Source of the DNA: Candidatus Lindowbacteria bacterium RIFCSPLOWO2_12_FULL_62_27
GTDB taxonomy: Bacteria; Lindowbacteria; 2-12-FULL-62-27
Assembly: GCA_001784175.1 (NCBI GenBank)
Contig: MFPR01000017.1
Coordinates: 124,001 to 188,000, forward strand
Length of the DNA: 64,000 nucleotides
Direction: 5' to 3'
Positions 32,896-40,847 of the stretch are shown here, piece by piece. Made by a program: the position numbers and the translations under genes. Every line of letters begins with the position of its first letter. Positions within the stretch are counted from its first letter, which is position 1. Below the pieces are notes generated by a model. It had not been told where the DNA came from, did not search any database, and saw only the letters and a program-made list of their open reading frames with translations.

Positions 32896-33846
32896 ATGAC
32901 CTTGGATGCGATTTCAACGTTTGAGCAAAATGTGAATGCTGTGCTTCTCGGAAAACGCGAGATTGTCCGGCGGGCCCTGATCGTTCTCATCTGCCGCGGC
33001 CATATGCTTCTGGAGGATGTCCCCGGCACGGGCAAGACTGTTTTTGCAAAGGCCATCGCGCGTTCCCTTGAGGCCGAGTACAAGCGGATCCAATTCACGC
33101 CCGATTTGCTCCCCTCGGACGTGACCGGCTCCAGCATCTTCAATCAAAAAACAAACGCCTTCGAATTCATGGCCGGCCCGCTTTTTACCCATGTCCTCCT
33201 CGCGGATGAGATCAATCGCGCCACGCCCCGAACACAGGCGGCGCTCCTTGAGGCGATGGAGGAACGGCAGGTCACGGTGGACGGAACCACCTACCGCCTC
33301 CCGGACTCGTTTTTCGTCATCGCAACCCAGAATCCCATCGAACAGCAGGGCACCTTTCCCCTGCCGGAGGCGCAACTCGACCGGTTTCTCATGAAGATGT
33401 CCATCGGCTATCCTCCCGTCGAGAGTGAACTTTCCGTGATCGACATCCGCGCCGACAGCCACCCCGTGGACTCCGTCCGGCCCGTCATGAATCTGGAATC
33501 CCTCCAGAGCCTGCGGACGCACGTGGAAAATGTGTTTGTCCATTCCTCGATCAAGATGTACATCCTCTCCATCGTCCGCATGACCCGCGCGCATTCCGAC
33601 CTCGTGCTGGGCGTGTCGCCCCGCGGCGCCCTTGCCCTCCGCCGGTGCGCCCAGGGCCTGGCCCTCGTCGAGGGCCGCGACTACGTGACGCCGGACGACG
33701 TGAAGCGGCTCACGGTGGACGTGCTGTCGCACCGCATCATGATCAAACCGCAGGTTCGGGTCGGCGGAAAATCCGAGCAGCAGATCATCCTGGAGATACT
33801 GAACTCGGTCCAGGTACCCGTCGAGTACGCGCCGCAGGCGCCGTAG
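32896..33846 (+). CDS. MoxR-family AAA+ ATPase
   Basis: 316 residues. Walker A EDVPGTGKT, Walker B LLADEIN, sensor ATQNPIEQQGTFPLPEAQLDRF are MoxR hallmarks. MoxR ATPases act as chaperones for assembly or activation of other proteins, often with DUF58 and VWA partners. The next gene, 6 bases on, encodes DUF58, then DUF4129 and T2SF proteins. The product is cytosolic and probably acts on the membrane components that follow. Confidence 0.92.
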   Translation: MTLDAISTFEQNVNAVLLGKREIVRRALIVLICRGHMLLEDVPGTGKTVFAKAIARSLEAEYKRIQFTPDLLPSDVTGSSIFNQKTNAFEFMAGPLFTHVLLADEINRATPRTQAALLEAMEERQVTVDGTTYRLPDSFFVIATQNPIEQQGTFPLPEAQLDRFLMKMSIGYPPVESELSVIDIRADSHPVDSVRPVMNLESLQSLRTHVENVFVHSSIKMYILSIVRMTRAHSDLVLGVSPRGALALRRCAQGLALVEGRDYVTPDDVKRLTVDVLSHRIMIKPQVRVGGKSEQQIILEILNSVQVPVEYAPQAP

Positions 33847-33852
33847 CGCCGA

Positions 33853-35142
33853 TTGGATCCGTCCGGAATCGAAACGTTTGAGCTGAAACGCCGCGGCGTG
33901 GCCCGCGCCCATGTCTCAGTCGCCGGATTCTTTTTTCTGATCGGCCTCCTCAAAGGCGCCGGCGCGGTGATCGCGCTGAGCCTCTTCATCCTCATCCTGC
34001 CCCTCCTGTTCGGTCTCGTTCATCGCCGGGCGCTTTCGGCCCTGTCCATCCGGAGGCGTATGGTCGCCGGGCAATATGAAGGCCGCCCCGTGGCGGTCGA
34101 ACTCCTGGTTCAGAATCGGTCGCCGATCCCGTTCTTCATGCCCGAAATCGAAGATCCCTTCATGGCCGACCCGATGCCGGCCAAGCGCGCGTTTCTCTCC
34201 GGATGGCTGCACGCCTGGGGGAACATGACCGCCCGGTATACGGCGCTGGCCAAAGGTCCCAGGGGAGAGTACACGGTCGGCCCCTCGATCCTCTCCCTGA
34301 TCGATCCGCTGGGATTGAGCCGGACGGCCGGCGTCGTCGAGAACACGGATCTTTTGACCGTCTATCCGACCGTCTTCCCCATCCGGCAGATGCCCTTCGA
34401 GGCTGCCCGGGCGCGTTTCAGCCTGCACCTCAAAAGCACGACCAAGGCATCCCAGGGCCAGGATTTTTACGGCGTCCGGGAATACCGCCGGGGCGATTCG
34501 ATGCGCCATATCCACTGGCGGTCTTCCGCGCGGCATCTGCGGCTCATCGTCAAGGAATTCGAAATGCCGGCCTCGAAGAACGTCTACCTGTTCATCGATC
34601 TCTTTGAACGCACCGCCCGCGGAATGGGCCACCGGTCCGCCACCGATTATTCGATTCGCATCGCCGCCGCCATCGTCACGTACGCGATCCAGTCCAGCCA
34701 CTGCGTCGGACTCTATGGTCACGGCCAGACCGCGATCCGTATGCCGCCGGCCGGCGGGGTGCCCCAGCTTCAGCGCATCATGCGAATGCTCGTCGCCGCC
34801 CGGCAGGTCGGCCAGACGCCCTTCGACCAGTTGCTCCTCGAACATCTCGCGGATATCCCCATCGACTCGGTGGTCGTTCTCATTTTCCCCACCTCCCAGG
34901 TGGATATCGGCCGATACGCTCACGCGATTTCCGTCCTGAAAGCCCGCGGGGTCTCGCCGGTGGCGGTCCTCATCGACGATCGGTCGTTCTACCGGGTCCG
35001 GGGCGAGGTCAAGGATTACGGTCAGGAACGTTCGGTCGATGATGTGATGTCCGGCATGGTCTCGATCGGGCTGACGGTCTACGCCGTCAACGAAACCTCG
35101 GATCTCGAAGAAGTCTTCCGAAGGCCGCTCTATGCCTGCTGA
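33853..35142 (+). CDS. DUF58 membrane protein
   Basis: 429 residues from TTG 33853. Two N-terminal hydrophobic segments (about 20-60), then a beta-rich region and the DUF58 core GQDFYGVREYRRGDSMRHIHW (about 200-220), followed by a VWA-like fold (KNVYLFIDLFERTARG). DUF58 proteins regularly follow moxR, and the ATPase probably remodels them. It overlaps the next gene by 11 bases. Function beyond the MoxR pairing is not known. Confidence 0.85.
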   Translation: MDPSGIETFELKRRGVARAHVSVAGFFFLIGLLKGAGAVIALSLFILILPLLFGLVHRRALSALSIRRRMVAGQYEGRPVAVELLVQNRSPIPFFMPEIEDPFMADPMPAKRAFLSGWLHAWGNMTARYTALAKGPRGEYTVGPSILSLIDPLGLSRTAGVVENTDLLTVYPTVFPIRQMPFEAARARFSLHLKSTTKASQGQDFYGVREYRRGDSMRHIHWRSSARHLRLIVKEFEMPASKNVYLFIDLFERTARGMGHRSATDYSIRIAAAIVTYAIQSSHCVGLYGHGQTAIRMPPAGGVPQLQRIMRMLVAARQVGQTPFDQLLLEHLADIPIDSVVVLIFPTSQVDIGRYAHAISVLKARGVSPVAVLIDDRSFYRVRGEVKDYGQERSVDDVMSGMVSIGLTVYAVNETSDLEEVFRRPLYAC

Positions 35143-36268
35143 CTCCGGAACCGGCCCCTGGGACGCGGTTCACAGGCTCTTTGTACTCAGCTTCGCGGCT
35201 TCCTGTTTCGTCGGATGGCTTGGCGCGAGCGCGGCGACCCCGACGGCGGTCCTTCTCATGACCGGCGTGTATCTGCTCATTATCCGTATCGGCCTGTACT
35301 CCAGCGCTGTCCGGTCGGCGGCAGCGTCCAACAAAAACGTCTGGCTCGGTTTCGTGGCCGCCGCCCTCCTCGCGCTGGTCGGCGGGCTGAGCGGAAAAAT
35401 TTCGGCGATCTGGCTGCTCACCGGAATCGCCGGCGCGCTGTCGGCCATGATCGCCTCCTTCTGGTTCTCCAAACCGACCGGCCTCTCCATTTTTTTCGGC
35501 GCGCACCTCGCCCTCTTTCTGGCCGGCGTGCTCAAGACCGGCGCGCTGGACCCACTCCCGGCGACATGGTTCGCCTTCAGTTGGATCGGCGCCTGCCACT
35601 TCACTCGAACGCACGCCGCTTTCTCCGAATCCGGCGCGCACCGCCGCCCGCCGCTGTCGACCATGCTCAAAAATGTGGCGGTCCTCGCCGCGCTGGTCTT
35701 CGCCCTTTACATCCCGTGGTCCCTGCTTGTGAGCATGAAGGCGCCGGCCGCGGGCGTTCAAGCGCCGGCCGGCCCCATTCTTTCCCCGGGATCAGGCGCG
35801 GCCGGCGTGGACATGGAGCGCGTGATCAAGCTGCTGACGATGACCGCCGTCCTGCTCCTGGCCTTGCTCGTGTGCCTCATGATCTATTTGAAAAAATCCA
35901 GAAAAGAAAAGTCCCTCCTGCGCGTCCGGGATGCCGGTTCGCGCATCGACATCGAAACCGCCGAGGGCGGGCGGCCCCCCGATCCGGAGCGGTATCGCGA
36001 CACGGGTCTCAGTGGGAAAATCATCGAAGAGTATGCCCGGCTATTGACCCTCTGGAAAAAAACCGGCTACAGCCGCGAGCCGAGCGAAACGCCGTTGGAA
36101 TTCGCCCGCCGGGTCGGCGGCCTCTTCCCGCAACTCTCGACGCCTTTTCAAACCGTCACGGCCATCTATCACCAGGCGCGTTATGGAGGCGATTCCCCAG
36201 CCCCCGCCGACTACGACCGTTTCGCGGGCCACCTCCACGAAATCCAGCGCCTGCCGCCGTTTCGATAA
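35132..36268 (+). CDS. Membrane protein with C-terminal DUF4129 domain
   Basis: 378 residues. Six to seven N-terminal hydrophobic segments (about 10-200), a further helix near 230-255, then a soluble tail with IIEEYARLLTLWKKTGYSREP and ETPLEFARRVGGLFPQLS, the DUF4129 motif found at the end of TgpA-type transglutaminase-like membrane proteins. The transglutaminase domain that normally lies between the membrane part and DUF4129 is absent; only about 30 residues separate them. It follows DUF58 with an overlap, in the usual moxR order. Confidence 0.78.
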   Translation: MPADSGTGPWDAVHRLFVLSFAASCFVGWLGASAATPTAVLLMTGVYLLIIRIGLYSSAVRSAAASNKNVWLGFVAAALLALVGGLSGKISAIWLLTGIAGALSAMIASFWFSKPTGLSIFFGAHLALFLAGVLKTGALDPLPATWFAFSWIGACHFTRTHAAFSESGAHRRPPLSTMLKNVAVLAALVFALYIPWSLLVSMKAPAAGVQAPAGPILSPGSGAAGVDMERVIKLLTMTAVLLLALLVCLMIYLKKSRKEKSLLRVRDAGSRIDIETAEGGRPPDPERYRDTGLSGKIIEEYARLLTLWKKTGYSREPSETPLEFARRVGGLFPQLSTPFQTVTAIYHQARYGGDSPAPADYDRFAGHLHEIQRLPPFR

Positions 36269-36274
36269 GCACCC

Positions 36275-37228
36275 ATGAACGCCTCTAAAAAGGCCAGATT
36301 CTATGCCCAGCTTGCAGACGCCTTCTCCGCCGGCCTGTCGGCCACCGCAGCCTTGGATCTTGTCGGCGGGAATCCAAATTTTTCGTTGATCTGCCGCCGT
36401 GTCCGGGAGGCCGTGGGCCGTGGCGAAAGCTTGGCTGTGGCGTTCCGGCGTGAACCCGAAATATCGGTGTTTGATGTTGAATTGATCGCGGTGGGAGAAA
36501 AAAGCGGCACGGTTGATCGGCAGTTCAGAGCCTTGGAGGAGCGGTATGAGAATGTCTGGCGGATGACCCTTTCGATCGCATCCCACCTGGCCGGCCCGCC
36601 GCTCTGGTATCTTCTGGTATTGGGACTTGCGGTGATGCTGGCAATCCCGGCCAAAGGCATCGGCCTTGCTATTCATCTCCTCATGGATTTGGGACTGGCG
36701 GCCTTGGTTCTTGGCGGGTTCGTCCTGCCCTTTGTGTATTTTCCGTATGGCTCCCGTCCCACGCTGCAGAAAAGCTTCTTGAGGCTTCCCTTCCCATACG
36801 GCGCATACGTCCGCATGAAAATCTTTTATCCGTTCGTGAACGCCCTCCGGCATCTTTTTCGCGCCGGACTGACCATCGGTCAGGCGCTCGAAGTCGCCGC
36901 GGCCAGCACCGATGCCGAAGCGGTGAAATCGGACCTCAAGCCGGTGGTTGCGCAACTTGTGAACGGATGGAGCGTCGAGCGGAGCCTCGTCCTGTCGGAT
37001 CTTCTGCCGGAGGACATTCAGGACGCCATCCGGATCGGCCATTCCGTCGGAAAACTCGAAGAGACCTTGGCGCGGATCGAGGAACAATATGTCTTTCGGA
37101 TGAAGGAAATATTGAGGCAGGTTCCCTTCTGGGTGAGCGCCATCGCCCTGATTCTGATCATGGCCATCATTGTCTACTACATCTTCGTGATGCTCGCGCC
37201 TGTCCTGACCTTCTATCAAGGAATCTGA
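36275..37228 (+). CDS. Stand-alone type II secretion F (T2SF) domain protein
   Basis: 317 residues with the two tandem T2SF units of GspF/PilC: QLADAFSAGLSATAALDLVG with a first membrane segment pair (about 100-155), then ALRHLFRAGLTIGQALEVAA and IRIGHSVGKLEETLARIEEQY and two more segments near the C-terminus. GspF/PilC is the inner-membrane platform that couples an assembly ATPase to pseudopilus growth. No GspE, prepilin or secretin gene is in the window. It lies 6 bases after the DUF4129 gene, apparently in the moxR operon. Confidence 0.82.
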   Translation: MNASKKARFYAQLADAFSAGLSATAALDLVGGNPNFSLICRRVREAVGRGESLAVAFRREPEISVFDVELIAVGEKSGTVDRQFRALEERYENVWRMTLSIASHLAGPPLWYLLVLGLAVMLAIPAKGIGLAIHLLMDLGLAALVLGGFVLPFVYFPYGSRPTLQKSFLRLPFPYGAYVRMKIFYPFVNALRHLFRAGLTIGQALEVAAASTDAEAVKSDLKPVVAQLVNGWSVERSLVLSDLLPEDIQDAIRIGHSVGKLEETLARIEEQYVFRMKEILRQVPFWVSAIALILIMAIIVYYIFVMLAPVLTFYQGI

Positions 37229-37243
37229 GCCTCGGTCCGGCGA

Positions 37244-37474
37244 TCAGACTTCCCGGATGTTCAACAGGACGATCGTGCGCCGCTGATACTCAAAGTCGAC
37301 GATCTCGCCCGCCTCAGTCTCGATCTCCCACCCCTCGTCGTGCGGCGTGCCTGAGACTTCGGCGGCGCGCAGTTTATAAATCCAGGCGTCAACCCGTTTT
37401 TGGGCCGCACCCTCCAGACGCAGGAATGCCCGGCGAAACTCGGGCGACATGAGAACGTCGTACAGGATGGCCAT
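37244..37474 (-). CDS. Probable RelE/ParE-like toxin
   Basis: 76 residues, immediately downstream (3-base gap) of a Phd/YefM-like antitoxin gene. MAILYDVLMSPEFRRAFLRL, a helical hairpin and a short strand ending EYQRRTIVLLNIREV fit the compact RelE/ParE fold (mRNA interferase or gyrase poison), but the family's catalytic residues are not clear. The assignment leans on the operon position, size and fold pattern. Confidence 0.6.
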   Translation of the reverse strand: MAILYDVLMSPEFRRAFLRLEGAAQKRVDAWIYKLRAAEVSGTPHDEGWEIETEAGEIVDFEYQRRTIVLLNIREV

Positions 37475-37477
37475 GAC

Positions 37478-37762
37478 TCACCGGCCGGCCGCCCATCCCA
37501 GCTCCTTGCGAAACTGATCGTACGGGATTCCCTTCCCGGCCGCGATCTGCCGCTTGGCCCGTCGGATGGCCCGGAGCCGCCGTGGATCGCGGTTCAGCCT
37601 GTGGGACGCCTGCATCGATCGAAACTCCTCCTCCGAGAGAAGGACGGCGTTGTTGCCGCTGGCGTGCCGGATATAAAACCGCCGCCCGTTTGCCGTCTCC
37701 CTCACCATCTTCATGAATTGAACCCGCGCCGCCGACGCGGAAAGAACGTTCGGATTGAACAC
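37478..37762 (-). CDS. Phd/YefM-like antitoxin
   Basis: 94 residues. GTG 37762 is fixed by GGAGGG six bases upstream. LSASAARVQFMKMVRETANG and FYIRHASGNNAVLLSEEEF match the Phd/YefM DNA-binding fold that autoregulates toxin operons. A basic C-terminal tail (RRLRAIRRAKRQIAAGKG) would wrap around the toxin. The promoter with TATACT -10 (37799-37828) lies upstream. It is an adjacent but separate module from the HicBA pair that precedes it. Confidence 0.75.
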   Translation of the reverse strand: MFNPNVLSASAARVQFMKMVRETANGRRFYIRHASGNNAVLLSEEEFRSMQASHRLNRDPRRLRAIRRAKRQIAAGKGIPYDQFRKELGWAAGR

Positions 37763-37798
37763 CGGAAGCCCTCCGTTCGCGATTTGTACTGCTTTCCA

Positions 37799-37828
37799 AG
37801 TATATGCCTGGATAGGGATGCAAGTCAA
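37799..37828 (-). promoter_or_regulatory. Promoter of the Phd/RelE-like pair
   Basis: On the minus strand TTGACT (37828-37823), an 18-base spacer and TATACT (37804-37799). The leader is about 30 bases. Strong match to consensus. Confidence 0.6.
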
Positions 37829-37899
37829 GGATGCGTAGAGCGGGCACTTGCGTTCTGAACTCGGGGCGGCGCCCGGATAACAAGCCTCCAAGCAGACGA

Positions 37900-38088
37900 T
37901 CAAAACGGTTTGCCAAGGCCGGCCTGCTTGCAGATTTCATTGGCCGTGACACGGTCCAATGTACGGTGACGTTTGACCGGAATCGTCCTGATTCCGTTTG
38001 TATAGATGGTGTGATTGCCGCCTTCGCGAAGAAAATAAAAGCCATGCCTTTCAAGATAACGTATCAGGTCGATGCGCTTGACGGACAT
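37900..38088 (-). CDS. hicA: HicA mRNA interferase toxin
   Basis: 62 residues with RYLERHGFYFLREGGNHTIYTN: the double-stranded-RNA-binding-like HicA fold with catalytic His in the GGNH motif, and IPVKRHRTLDRVTANEICKQAGL as the second half. HicA cleaves mRNA and is neutralised by HicB. Here it follows hicB with a 6-base gap, an antitoxin-first order. Confidence 0.85.
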   Translation of the reverse strand: MSVKRIDLIRYLERHGFYFLREGGNHTIYTNGIRTIPVKRHRTLDRVTANEICKQAGLGKPF

Positions 38089-38094
38089 TCGGGG

Positions 38095-38310
38095 TCACAT
38101 GGCAACGGCCAGTTGCTCCAGCAACGCGCCTCCAAGGGGAATACGCTTCCTTTGTTTCCTGTAAGCCTTGACCATTTCCTTCAGGGCGTCCTTCAGCATA
38201 TCCCGGCAATCTTCCAGCGTCCGCCCCTCCGTAACGACTTCGGGCCATTCAACAATCTGCCCCATGTATCCGGAAGGGATTTTCGTATATTTGGCCGTGT
38301 AATGGGTCAT
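38095..38310 (-). CDS. hicB: HicB antitoxin
   Basis: 71 residues with YTAKYTKIPSGYMGQIVEWPEVVTEGRTLEDC, the HicB partial RNase-H fold, followed by a helix. No C-terminal DNA-binding domain is evident in so short a protein, so the pair may be regulated differently from HicB proteins with a fused repressor domain. Promoter elements at 38338-38366. Confidence 0.82.
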   Translation of the reverse strand: MTHYTAKYTKIPSGYMGQIVEWPEVVTEGRTLEDCRDMLKDALKEMVKAYRKQRKRIPLGGALLEQLAVAM

Positions 38311-38337
38311 TTCCTGTTTTTCCTCGCTTTCATTTCA

Positions 38338-38366
38338 AAGGTACCAATTAGTCTGCAACGAATCAA
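38338..38366 (-). promoter_or_regulatory. Promoter of hicBA
   Basis: On the minus strand TTGATT (38366-38361), 17-base spacer, TACCTT (38343-38338). The leader to ATG 38310 is about 21 bases and contains GAGGAAA-rich sequence. Confidence 0.5.
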
Positions 38367-38391
38367 TCTTTTCCCGCGCCGTTTCCCCCGG

Positions 38392-39576
38392 TCAGCGTCC
38401 GAACGTCAGTTTCTTCATCTCAAACTCCGCTGCCTGCACCAGCGGATCCCGCTTGTCGCCGCCCGCCAGTTCCTCAAAAATCACACGCGCTTCATCCGCC
38501 CGGTCCAGCTTGTTCAGGAGTTCGCCCATGCGGTAGCGGTACTGCGCCGGCCGCTGCGCGTCCGGATGGCGGGCCAGATAGTCCCGGAACAGCTCGTAGG
38601 ACTCCCGGGTGTTTCCGTTGTTCTCCAGGAGCAGGCCGAATTCCATCACCGATTCATGTGGATCGACAGGACGGAATGCCGATCGGAGGATGTGCCCGCT
38701 CAGGCGGCCTTTGACGTCCTCCTCCGGAATGCAGGGCAGGATGCCATCGATCATCCGCTCGGCCGCCTCCGTCCGTCCGGCTCTCAGGCTCATCACGGCG
38801 TACCAGTATTTTAAATTCGGATTGTCGGGGCTTTGGTCGAGAACTTCCTTGATGGCCGTCATCCCCACCCGGGGGTCCACGTCGTCCGGCAGATTCTGCG
38901 CTTCATCGATCGCCGCGTGGGCTTTGACCTTCGAAAACGCCCGCTTGAAGTCGCCTCCGAATTTGAGGTAGGTCGTGACGACAAACCCGGCCAGAAATCC
39001 GCCGATGTGCGCGAAAAACGCCACGCTGCTCATGTCGTGCTTCGATGCGCTGTCCCACTGGAGGATGAACCAGTATCCCAGCACCAGCCACGCGGGGAGG
39101 GAAAACTGAAGGCGCGGAAAGATGATCAGGCAGTGCCTGATTTTGATCGTCGGATAGATCACAAAAAATGCGCCCATGACGCCCGAGATCGCTCCCGATG
39201 CGCCGATGAGAGGCTGGTCGATGTCGTAGGGTTTCAGGCTCAGCCAGTGCATGAGGACGGCCGCGACGCCGAAAAAAATGTAATACGCCACAAATCCAAC
39301 GGGACTCAGCGCGCGCTCGACCCCCGGCCCATAGATCCACAAAAACAGCATGTTGCCGATTAGATGCATGAGTCCCCCGTGCAAAAACATGCTGGTCAGC
39401 ATCCGCAAAATCCCGAATTCGAAGGCGCTGAAGCCCCAGTTCTGATAAAACATCTGCAGTTCCTCGGGCTTCAGCGTATCCACAAGAAAATAGATGGCGA
39501 CGTTGATCCCGATCAGCGCGAATGTGGCGTATGGTTTCTCATCCAGTTCCAGGTCGCTCCGAAAGGGGATGATCAT
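38392..39576 (-). CDS. Rhomboid-family intramembrane serine protease with C-terminal TPR-like region
   Basis: 394 residues; ATG 39576 overlaps the upstream stop (ATGA). Six hydrophobic segments in residues about 15-215. Rhomboid signatures are HGGLMHLIGNMLFLW, the catalytic Ser in LIGASGAISGVMG and the His in AHIGGFLAG. From about residue 245 to the end a helical region with TPR-like repeats (LKYWYAVMSLRAGRTEAAERM, ESYELFRDYLARHPDAQRP) would lie in the cytoplasm or bind partners. It cleaves membrane-protein substrates; these are unknown. Its operon partner has a GYF_2 domain and a zinc finger. Confidence 0.88.
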   Translation of the reverse strand: MIIPFRSDLELDEKPYATFALIGINVAIYFLVDTLKPEELQMFYQNWGFSAFEFGILRMLTSMFLHGGLMHLIGNMLFLWIYGPGVERALSPVGFVAYYIFFGVAAVLMHWLSLKPYDIDQPLIGASGAISGVMGAFFVIYPTIKIRHCLIIFPRLQFSLPAWLVLGYWFILQWDSASKHDMSSVAFFAHIGGFLAGFVVTTYLKFGGDFKRAFSKVKAHAAIDEAQNLPDDVDPRVGMTAIKEVLDQSPDNPNLKYWYAVMSLRAGRTEAAERMIDGILPCIPEEDVKGRLSGHILRSAFRPVDPHESVMEFGLLLENNGNTRESYELFRDYLARHPDAQRPAQYRYRMGELLNKLDRADEARVIFEELAGGDKRDPLVQAAEFEMKKLTFGR

Positions 39577-40763
39577 GACCTCAGCCGCTCCTCGGCCTTC
39601 CGGATCCAGATCGATTTGCCGCCCTGCTGAATCGCCTCTTTCCAGAGGTCCTTCGCCTCCGCCGGCTTGCCGGATTTGTCGAGGCACTCCCCATACCGGT
39701 ACAAGAGTTCGGCATTGTTGAACGATCGTTTCTGCCCCTCGCCGAACAATACGGCAAACCGGGGATCCAGATCCTCGACATCCTGCGTCAGTTGCGCGAA
39801 CATCTTGGACCATTTGTTGTCCTTGGGAATCAGTTTTTCTTTCAGGTCGGAAAATATTGTGCGTGCCTCGAAGGTGTCGTCGCGGTGGAGATACAGAAGG
39901 CAGGCTCGATAAAAATTGTAATCATCCTCCCGGTTGAGTTCTTTCGCCTCTTTGGAGAATTCCGCCATGATTCTGTCCATGGTTTCATAGTCTTCCTTCT
40001 GAAGGACCGCGCGGATCTGCATCGCGATGCACTGGCCGCGAACGTCGTCGTCCACCGTCTTGTCCGCCACCACATGACCGGCCGCGTCGAATTGGAGCTG
40101 GTACCAGCGGTTGGATCGCCGTGTCTCCTCCCGTTCCAAAAACCGGTCGGCCATCCGCTGGGCCCGCCAGCTCTGAACCAGATACATCTCGGTCTCCACC
40201 CGCTGGACGCCCTTGGTCTTGACTTCCTTCATCGCCCCCGTCATCGCGGACAGAAACAAAAAGGCGATCAGCATCAGGCAGACGCCGAATACCGGGCGTT
40301 CCCGGAAAACCAGAATGACCTGTTCCATGAATCCGCTCGTGCCCTTTTCGACCCGGCCCTCGGCGAACTTCACGCACTCGGCGCAATAAAACCCTCCGGC
40401 TCGATAGCGGACACACTGCGCGCACAAAAACTTGGTGCACCGGTGGCAATGCCCTACCGCGTATGTGTCCGGGTGGGCCGGGCAAAAACACAGGGGGGCG
40501 GATTTGGGGGACTGGGAAATGCAGGCGTCCTCCGGGATCAGCTCGGCCGGCGGCGGGTCCTGAATTTGAGATGGAGAAGATCGATTCAGAAATTCCGAGA
40601 TGGGAACCCAGCGCTCCTCTGTGGCCAGCCAGATATGGTCACCCTCGACCAGTTGCTGGTCATTCCAATATTGCTGGATCTCGGCGGCTGCGTAAGGACC
40701 AAACGTCTGATCGCCTCGACCCACGTAAAAGCGCTCGGGCTCGGACTCCGACGATGCGTCCAT
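39573..40763 (-). CDS. GYF_2 and B-box-like zinc finger protein with membrane anchor and TPR-like tail
   Basis: 396 residues. An N-terminal GYF_2 domain (about 11-60: FYVGRGDQTFGPYAAAEI, RWVPISEF), then CPAHPDTYAVGHCHRCTKF-LCAQCVRYRAGGFYCAEC (about 93-130), which has the Cys/His spacing of a B-box-like zinc finger, one membrane segment (about 158-176) and a long helical C-terminus. It is co-transcribed with the rhomboid protease. The likely role is adaptor or substrate recognition; no activity is assigned. The start is 8 bases from a TATAAG, suggesting a leaderless transcript. Confidence 0.75.
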   Translation of the reverse strand: MDASSESEPERFYVGRGDQTFGPYAAAEIQQYWNDQQLVEGDHIWLATEERWVPISEFLNRSSPSQIQDPPPAELIPEDACISQSPKSAPLCFCPAHPDTYAVGHCHRCTKFLCAQCVRYRAGGFYCAECVKFAEGRVEKGTSGFMEQVILVFRERPVFGVCLMLIAFLFLSAMTGAMKEVKTKGVQRVETEMYLVQSWRAQRMADRFLEREETRRSNRWYQLQFDAAGHVVADKTVDDDVRGQCIAMQIRAVLQKEDYETMDRIMAEFSKEAKELNREDDYNFYRACLLYLHRDDTFEARTIFSDLKEKLIPKDNKWSKMFAQLTQDVEDLDPRFAVLFGEGQKRSFNNAELLYRYGECLDKSGKPAEAKDLWKEAIQQGGKSIWIRKAEERLRS

Positions 40764-40771
40764 TCGCGCCC

Positions 40772-40800
40772 CTTATACATTACCGCGATGAATATTAGAA
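40772..40800 (-). promoter_or_regulatory. Putative leaderless promoter of the GYF_2/B-box gene
   Basis: On the minus strand TTCTAA (40800-40795), 17-base spacer, TATAAG (40777-40772); the ATG is eight bases on. It faces the promoter of ppx. Confidence 0.4.
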
Positions 40801-40810
40801 GCCTGAATCC

Positions 40811-40839
40811 TTGCCCGACCGCGCGGCCAAAGATAGCTT
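40811..40839 (+). promoter_or_regulatory. Leaderless-type promoter of ppx
   Basis: TTGCCC (40811-40816), 17-base spacer, TAGCTT (40834-40839), and the ATG at 40848 after eight bases. No Shine-Dalgarno. This supports 40848 rather than the upstream in-frame ATG 40788. Confidence 0.6.
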
Positions 40840-40847
40840 GTGCGGCC

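Noticed and set aside
39792-40847. Upstream extension of the ppx frame by about 350 codons
   Set aside because: It runs antisense through the GYF_2/B-box gene and lacks recognisable content; the promoter at 40811-40839 places the start at 40848.
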